Assembly (NCBI GenBank): GCA_030248225.1
Contig: JASANE010003284.1
Coordinates: 1-64,000 of the forward strand
Source of the DNA: Trileptium ribeirensis
Taxonomy: Eukaryota > Nematoda > Enoplea > Enoplida > Thoracostomopsidae
Length of the DNA stretch: 64,000 bases
Direction of reading: 5' to 3'
The position numbers and the translations under genes were made by a program. The notes under the pieces are model-generated. The model saw only the letters and a program-made list of their open reading frames with translations. It was not told the origin of the DNA and searched no databases. Positions 57,361-64,000 of the stretch are shown here, piece after piece; position 1 is the stretch's first letter, and the number at the start of each line of letters is the position of its first letter.

Positions 57361-58700
57361 ACAGTCTTTCTTCTTTCGTCGCGCGTTGGACACGGCAACA
57401 CTTAATTATGGCCATAATAATGAGTTTAATTTTAAAATAGACAAATGCGTATAGCAGTATTTGCAAGAATGGAGGCGAACCAGACAAATAATATAAGTAA
57501 GTAATATAGTAAAGTAAGATAAGTAATATACAGGCATATAGGCAAAATAAAAACATTTGTGCATCAACTTTCATGTGTTTTAAGAACTATTAGAGGGTTG
57601 CAGATATATAACATGTATGAAGGATACGAGGGCTGGTTCGGAGCCCCGCCCTGGCCGCAGTGGGTCCAGAGTAGGGGTGCCCTCCGGCGACGGTGTCCAA
57701 GGGGTGTTCCTGTCCCGAGCCTTGGTATGGTTCCATTCCCGTAGCCGTACCCCCTCAAGGACGTTTGGACGTCGGTGAGGAAGAAAGGAGATGAATAAAA
57801 ACATGTACTCAGACACAAATATACGTATGCAATGTTTGTACGATCGACCATAATATCGATGGAAGGTATGATTGCGGACGTGTTTGGCTTTGTGAACATT
57901 TCGTGGCAATACGACGACTTGTGATAGCCCGGATTGTAGTGGGAAACAAAATCGCGTCATAATAGATTAAATCGTCTGGTCGATGAATGAAACTACACAA
58001 TGCGACAGATCGAACGGGTTGCATCAGGAATTTCTCAGAATATTGACATTTCTAATGTGGGCGCAGATGCTTTAAGCCGCCATTTTATCTGGGTCTTAGT
58101 CTGTATAACATTTAACTGGCTTGTATTCGCGGTTTGACCTGTGCTCTAGATGCTATATGACATTTGAACTCATGGACAGTTGAATAAATTAGAGCAAATT
58201 CTAACTTTGATAGGGCAGGTTGCGGGAAATAATTCGGCTTTGAATCTTTTCTGATAATTTCAATAAGATGTGATTGTCCGACTAATCATCAGTATTTCAA
58301 CAAACTTCGTTTAATTGAAGCAACGTCTGACTTTTCAAAAGTAAACAAGGCGATTATCTTGGTATTCGCAGATGGTTAACAATGGGGTCGAGTTCAAATT
58401 TTTACGAAAATTGGGTGGAATTTGACATTTGACCTCCGATTATTCGGAGGGTTCAAACTTAATGTAGTCAATTTCGCTTTAAAGCGGATTCTCCCAAAGG
58501 GACGTCGACGGTTTATGGTAATGAAAATTTCCGGAGAATGGCCAAATTTCCGATTGGATCTCAATAATGATTCTGTAAACCACGACCTGAATAAAGTCGT
58601 CTGTGATCGGGAGGTAAGGGGAAGTTGCACGTAAAGATAAACAAAATTTCTTGAGGTTGGGTGTGACGCTCAGAAAATTCGAACCAGTTTGACTCCGGCA

Positions 58701-58738
58701 GCACGGAGTTCGGTCGACTCTACTGACCGGCTCCGTGC
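58701..58738 (+). other. Hairpin shared with 26480-26520
   Basis: GCACGGAG pairs perfectly with CTCCGTGC, and inside it CGGTC pairs with GACCG, around a short loop. The upstream word TGACTCCGGCAGCACGGAG matches the other locus except at two positions, and the stem stays paired in both. It may be a structural element in the leader of a retroelement. Confidence 0.5.
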
Positions 58739-61700
58739 ATCATCAATGTTGCATTGTTATTGTATCGGTGTTTTCGTTTGAGTTTTAGACTCGACCTGTT
58801 GCGGGCTTAGTTTGATCGTTGGTCACTCGACCTTGACGGAAGCGCGGGATGGATACTAGGCCGAAGGTTTTTTTTTCTCAGCGGATTGCTAGCCAGGGCA
58901 TGTTTTGCTTGGTAAACCATTAAACTTCGTAGTTGGTTGTAGCCGGATATTTGTTTTCCAATGAGTTGACTTTTCGTCCGTCCGGGACAGCCCTTTCTAT
59001 CCGATTGGCTACAAACTCTACTGTCTGGAATGTAAAAGGCCGGTGTCGAGTTCCTATTCAGGTGATTGGAACAGTTACTAGTCGTCATTCCGGTTCCCCG
59101 CGGTCCAAGGCAGAACATCAAATAACAGTTTTTGGATAAAATAGATCCTAGTTTTGCATGCTTGTTGAGCTGAGTTAGGTGTGGAAAAAAATTTTCCTGA
59201 GATAACCCGCGGTTAAAAGCTTTGACACGATCAAAGAAGTGATTGAATTTAAGTAATGTTTTGTAGTTTGTGGTTTGTCGACTTAATTTTGTAGTCCAGT
59301 GGAACGTTCGGCACTCATCTCACTTTCGGGCCGAATGAATTTGAACCGTAGGATGGGGGGACATGTGTCCCTCCGAGCATTGTCTGGTCCCCGGGTTAGC
59401 ACAACATTTATTGCTTTCATCTTGAGTTAAGTAAATTTGGAGAATTGTAATGAAGAACAAATTTTTAGGAACGGAGTTATCGAGCTCACGGGTTATCGGT
59501 ATTGTAGATGGACACCTATGCTTTGTTCTGTTCTAGCTTTGAGTTTGCTTGGCTTTTCATTTGTCTTGTATTCAATTTTGTATGGCATAGTCACAGTTCT
59601 CTATATACATGTAATGTGCAAGGTCTAATATACAGGGTGTTGCAGTATAGGTGAATGTTTAACGGGTCCAATCTCAGAACCTCACATGAGCTCGGGTAAG
59701 ACTTCCGTCAAAACTCTAGACTAGGATAGCGCTGACCGATGGCCCAAGTGTCTGTGCCACAGTCTCCGACTTCGACACACGTGGTTATACCGTATTAAAC
59801 GTTTAAAACTATACAGTGGAGCGCGAAGTAATAATGTACAATTTAGGACACCACGTGCCTGGGACGTGTCCGGACAACGCAAGTTCTGGACACTGCCCGG
59901 ATTTACCTGCCAGAACAGCAAGGTTCCGCCAAGGTACTGAAGTGAAGAAATCAAACAATCACGCATTGGTGGTTTACGTTTTGGGTACAAGCTTAGGTAC
60001 TAGGGGATGGAACTAGGTCTCTGAAGAACTAAAGTGCGTTCTATAGACATTTTTGGCACGGCGCCCTGGTTTGTAAGGCAGGAGCTGCTTTGGTCGGCTG
60101 TGAGTTCAAATTTCCTAAGTCGATGCTACCGAGGGAACTGCAGTCGAAATTATAGGAGGATAGACCCTACCCAGTACGGGCGAAGATTTGCTAATATAAT
60201 TTCGGGTGTAGCTACCGAGTATTGTTCACTTGTACTCCAATATAAGTTCCAATCACTAAGGTCGCGGCGCGACTAGGAAACACCTATCGAGTGCTGTAGG
60301 TCCAAAGTTGCACCCGGCAGAGGCGTCGCTTCCCAACTATGCAAAGGCTAAAGCTGCGCTTTAGCATATAAATGTGTAGTAGCATGCACGCCACATATTC
60401 TACCAATAAAAGCTTTGGCTCGTCGCCCCTTGTGGTTGTTTATTTGAACGCAATAATATCAGACTTACTTAGTTTCTAAGAAATGTCAGCTCACGGATCG
60501 GTGCTTGAGCAGGCCGTTTTATGATTTAGGGAGGAAGGTAAAACATGCAAATAGGTTGAGCCACGTTCGTGTAATTTTAGGAAATAGGTTCGGAGAACAG
60601 TAGATGCTTTTGGTTGTTGCCGAAGGATTCACCTGTGATGTCGCCCGTGCGACGGAATTTCAGTGAAAGCACGACGTTTGTAGCACAGACCTGCAGAACA
60701 AGCGAGTCAGTAACGTGCAAACCCAAGGTGGACGTAGCGAGCTAAATAAAATTCCTGGAATAAAAAAGCATACCGGGTGCTGAGACAGGTCCCAGGCGGT
60801 GTCTACAGATGTCCCCATTTGAGCAAGGGCGTTACACGGTTCAACTAACAATGTTTTGGCATCACCACTCACGCTTCGAGCATAGCGACGCTCCTGTCTC
60901 TGTACAATTCAAATGATTAACTAAACGCGGATTTCGGAAAACATTGGTTTCTAGGACACGTGAAACGGTCACGCTTTAAGCGTAACCGTTTCTCTACTGC
61001 GGGGCAGTAGGAAAACTCCCTTAGGAGTAACGTGCGGAAGCTGTGGAATTATGAAAGTATACCTGACATATTTGCGACTACTTTGCTGTTTGTTACCTTG
61101 TTTTGAAATATGCTGTATTCAGTTTCATGTCCTCAATCATGGATCAACTTGTACCATAGCTGACTAAATAATCATAGCCATGTATTGCTGTACATTACGT
61201 TTGATTTAACGTCCATAACCTTGTACTGCCCTGTAACTCATTTGATATCCTGTCGGTAGCCATGCATTAATTCGTACTAAACTCGATTTAAGACTCGTGT
61301 ATTAAGACGTACCATGATCGAATCAGTAGCCTAAGTATAACGCCTTACGCGTCCCCTTAACCGCGCATGGTGGTTTTCGTAGACCTCCCCTTTTTATTGT
61401 CTACCCCTACTCGCTAACGCCCAGGAGCCCCTATTTCTCGGGGAGATTTTCCCCGCACCTTCCCCTTGCACAGTGGTAATGTCGCGCGTTACGGTGGAGC
61501 GAACTTCGAAGCACATCGGAACATGTTTCTGAACTCATAGCTGAGTGAACGTCGCGAAAATTGGGGATTGAGGAGACAACGATTTCCGATGCCCCGTTTA
61601 GACGGGCCCCTAGCTCGCTCTCGATTTCCCGTTGGGTGTAACTTCGGAATTATAATAGTCGGCGTACATGACTGCAGACTTTGTAATTGATCGTTAATAC

Positions 61701-62776
61701 ATCGTGTTACGACCGGCATTGCACCTTAAATACATCACCCTTAACTCTCCATGCTGTACATAGCGTTGCAATAACAGCTTTAAAACCCACCAATGTGTCC
61801 CGTGTTATTTGATCGGAAAGCGCAATAGTGTTGTCCGTTTGGACAAGCTAACCCTACGCGCCACGGCGTGCAGATAATAATATCACAAGCCCTGACGTGT
61901 ACGGTTCGCTACCAATGTTAATATAATGAACGACGAGACTGCAAGAAGAGTCCATGAAATCGATCACAAAACTGCCTACGGAACCGATATTCGCAAACCA
62001 CGCTGAAATTTACTAGGCGAACTACGCTGTCCAAAACAGATATTTCAGATCTATTTTTGGTAATAAAGAACAAAGCAATTTCCAGATGAGCTTAGAATAA
62101 GGAATATCGGTCTGATGTTGGCCGCAGCCCTGTCAAACTCCTGGTCGAATTGCAGTGCTGTCTCTGTCATCATTGCCGGGACATTTTCGTTTTCGACGGC
62201 TCGAACTTAACGCCATCGTTTACGGTGTACTGAAAATTGCTTTGTGGACACTGCCCAACATTCGAACTTTTGAGGACTGGACCATAGTTGGACTCCGCCA
62301 ATTAAATATTGCCAACGTGATTTATTTTATTTTCAATTTTATTTAATTCTGTTATTGCTATCGCTTCCGTTGTTCTAAATCTAAACTATAACTTTTATAA
62401 CACTGCTTCGTAATTACTTTTTAGTGTTGATATTTAACCTTGCCGTGTCGTAACTCATTTGTTTTTCGTCGCTAGCTTGAAGAGTTGTGGCCATTAATCA
62501 GTGTGTTCAATCATTTGCTACGTTGCTGGTAAGGATCGTTGAGTTGGCCTGCAATTAATACGTTCGGGTAAATTGTTCCTTTTTGGCTTCTTAGTTACGA
62601 GAAGTTTAGAATAATATTCTAGTTCTATATTGCCAGGGTTGTACGATAACATAGTTTTACCCTGTAATTTTGCTGGACTAAAGTGACACGCTAATCATCA
62701 GTCGCGCGTGTATTGTGGTCAATCTGATCTATATATACACATATCTACAGACACTGAGAAAAAGATAATTGTACAA

Positions 62777-64000
62777 ATGGACTCCCACGTTAATCACGCC
62801 GGAGATAGGGAGAATAGCGACTTTTTCGGTGCGACTGACAGACCAATAGTGGACGCTGTCCACGCTCGGTCTCGACCGCCTGCAGGCGCTGGTGAGCGGC
62901 CGTTAACGCGCCCACCTAGGCCAGTTGCATGCACACGCCGTGGAGAACTACCTGAGCCACCGGATTCCGATGCGGATCCTACGGGTGCTATACACCACCA
63001 TCTAGTTAGCCAACTGACCGGTCCTACCATGATCCCCTTGAGGGACAAGCCAACTTTTGACGGGAAACCCAGAGGACAGGATTTTGTAGATTGGGTTCGT
63101 ATGTACAACTGCCTCGCCAACGCCAATGGCTGGGACGATCGGTGGAAACTGATTTGCTTACCAGCCCTCTTGCGTGGACCGGCAAAGGAAGTCTTCGAAG
63201 GCCTGCCGCCGGATAAGCGCCAAAGCTTTAACAGATTAGTTGCCAACCTACGTTTCTTATTCTCGTCTTCTTCGGCGCCCCGAGAAATCATTATCAGGAT
63301 TGTGCTCCCGACAACAGGGAGCGAACAAGACAGTGGCAATGTATGTTTTAGGACAGCAGAAGTTGTGTGATCGCGCCTTCCCCGATATGAAGGACGAGCA
63401 GAGAGATACAATGCTACGCATGTTTTTCCAGAGGGGCTTACGACCCGAGTTGCTCACGCAGGTCTTAAACCAAATCCATGAGTGCGAAACATTTCGCGAT
63501 ACTCTAGGTGTTGCTAAGCGGCAAGAGGACGCTAGTGCTGTCTGTCCAGAACAAGACGCACCATTCGCTAGTAAGCCCCGTGCCAAAACTGTCAATACGC
63601 TTTTGAGGAAAGCGGCGAAGGCCTTATCACTAAACTCCAAACCATGAATTAGGAACATTGTAAAGCGAACACTAATAACAGTGATACAATTAGCCGATTG
63701 CTAGACGTAATCGATAAGAGAGTGGAGAACACGCACCAGCTAAAAGCGCTCGCGCAGCCTTTTGTTTTTGTACCGCGTTACCATCGCCTATCACTTGCTA
63801 TCGCTGCGGGGGAGCCTGGACATGTTATGCGTGAATGCCCACACCCTGTGCGCTATCCGCCTGCTGCTAATAACGTGCCGCGCAACGCTGAGCCCGTGTC
63901 AATCTATGTACCCAGCGCCGTGCGTCGAGGGCCAGGACAGCATGAGCCGGGAAACAACATGGGACCTTATCCACAAAATGATGATTATGCTGTTTCGATG
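62777..64000 (+). pseudogene. Ty3/Gypsy-type gag with zinc knuckle, broken, continuing past the window
   Basis: Retrotransposon capsid/nucleocapsid polyprotein. The ATG at 62777 is taken as the start (an upstream in-frame ATG at 62708 is possible). After a Pro/Arg-rich N-terminus comes the capsid signature: PTFDGKPRGQDFVDWVRMY (from 63051), NGWDDRWKLICLPALLRGPA, then a frame change near 63250-63310. It continues with MYVLGQQKLCDRAFPDM, then FFQRGLRPELLTQV up to a stop near 63647. A nucleocapsid zinc knuckle begins CYRC at 63796 and continues in a shifted frame (extra G in a G run at 63808-63812) as GEPGHVMREC, so the C-x2-C-x4-H-x4-C box is split. The frame is then open to the window end. Protease and reverse transcriptase would lie beyond. 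The frameshifts indicate an inactive copy. Confidence 0.85.

Larger units (their letters stand above)
53981..62700. other. No host gene recognised (8.7 kb, more GC-rich)
   Basis: Apart from the listed repeat and hairpin I could not assign anything. Many open frames of 60-126 codons exist on both strands (for example 55228-55467 minus, 55583-55864 minus, 57040-57574 minus, 58807-59121 minus), none with a motif I know. By eye the stretch from about 55 kb is less AT-rich than the left part. The right end should include the long terminal repeat and leader of the Gypsy element at 62777, but with only one end in view I cannot place the LTR. Confidence 0.4.

Noticed and set aside
57040..57574. Two overlapping Lys/Arg-rich open frames on the minus strand.
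   Set aside because: They lie on a pyrimidine-rich tract of the opposite strand, overlap in different frames and contain no domain. They are composition artefacts.
62794..63658. Long minus-strand open frames (205 and 133 codons).
   Set aside because: They are antisense to the Gypsy gag coding sequence, which carries the recognisable capsid and zinc-knuckle motifs.

Overview
The window looks like nuclear DNA of a metazoan, probably an invertebrate. It has GT-AG introns of 0.6 to 5.8 kb, long AT-rich stretches with no coding signal, and many DNA-transposon remnants. There is no operon structure, no ribosome-binding-site pattern and no CRISPR array. I cannot name the species. The only well-supported host gene is a minus-strand SLC7-family (LAT / y+LAT type) amino-acid transporter. 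I could define five consecutive internal exons at 45522-45254, 43642-43539, 42890-42794, 41585-41436 and 35602-35425. All have consensus splice sites and matching intron phases. They encode the second half of the transporter, from TM6 to TM12. The 5' exons (TM1-5) and the short last exon were not found.

Nearly everything else I can interpret is repetitive. (1) A non-autonomous hAT-like family is present in five copies (8809-9949, 14828-15935, 31991-33170, 49222-49755 truncated, 51746-52873), and three of these show clear 8-bp target-site duplications. (2) A pogo/Tigger-like element (46208-47483) carries terminal and subterminal repeats and a broken C-terminal transposase. (3) Several MITEs occur: a 366-bp CAAGGGCGTAGCCAGG element 32 bp from a splice donor, a 377-bp element at 38641-39017, a ~149-bp CAGTAC family, and a 399-bp insertion inside an older repeat. 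(4) A ~860-bp foldback palindrome lies at 23998-24858. (5) Coding remnants include the C-terminal dimerisation region of a hAT transposase (30044-30350), a mariner-like tail (53750-53980), two copies of an acidic, WK-N-RK-motif protein of probable transposon origin (21030-22030, 38370-39225), and a Ty3/Gypsy gag with zinc knuckle that runs off the right edge (62777-64000).

Layout: 1-20 kb is AT-rich, with dispersed repeats and two hAT copies. 20-25 kb holds MITEs, a tandem repeat and the foldback. 25-31 kb is mostly featureless, with a 145-bp degenerate tandem repeat, a structured hairpin and a hAT remnant. 31-45.5 kb is the transporter gene with repeat-filled introns. 45.5-53 kb is transposon-dense. 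From about 55 kb the sequence is visibly more GC-rich and ends in the Gypsy element.

I found no clearly new biological system. The observations most worth a second look are decayed duplicates of a transporter exon, a hairpin shared by two distant loci with apparently compensatory base changes, the foldback, and an outward repeat of the same acidic transposon gene interrupted by a MITE.
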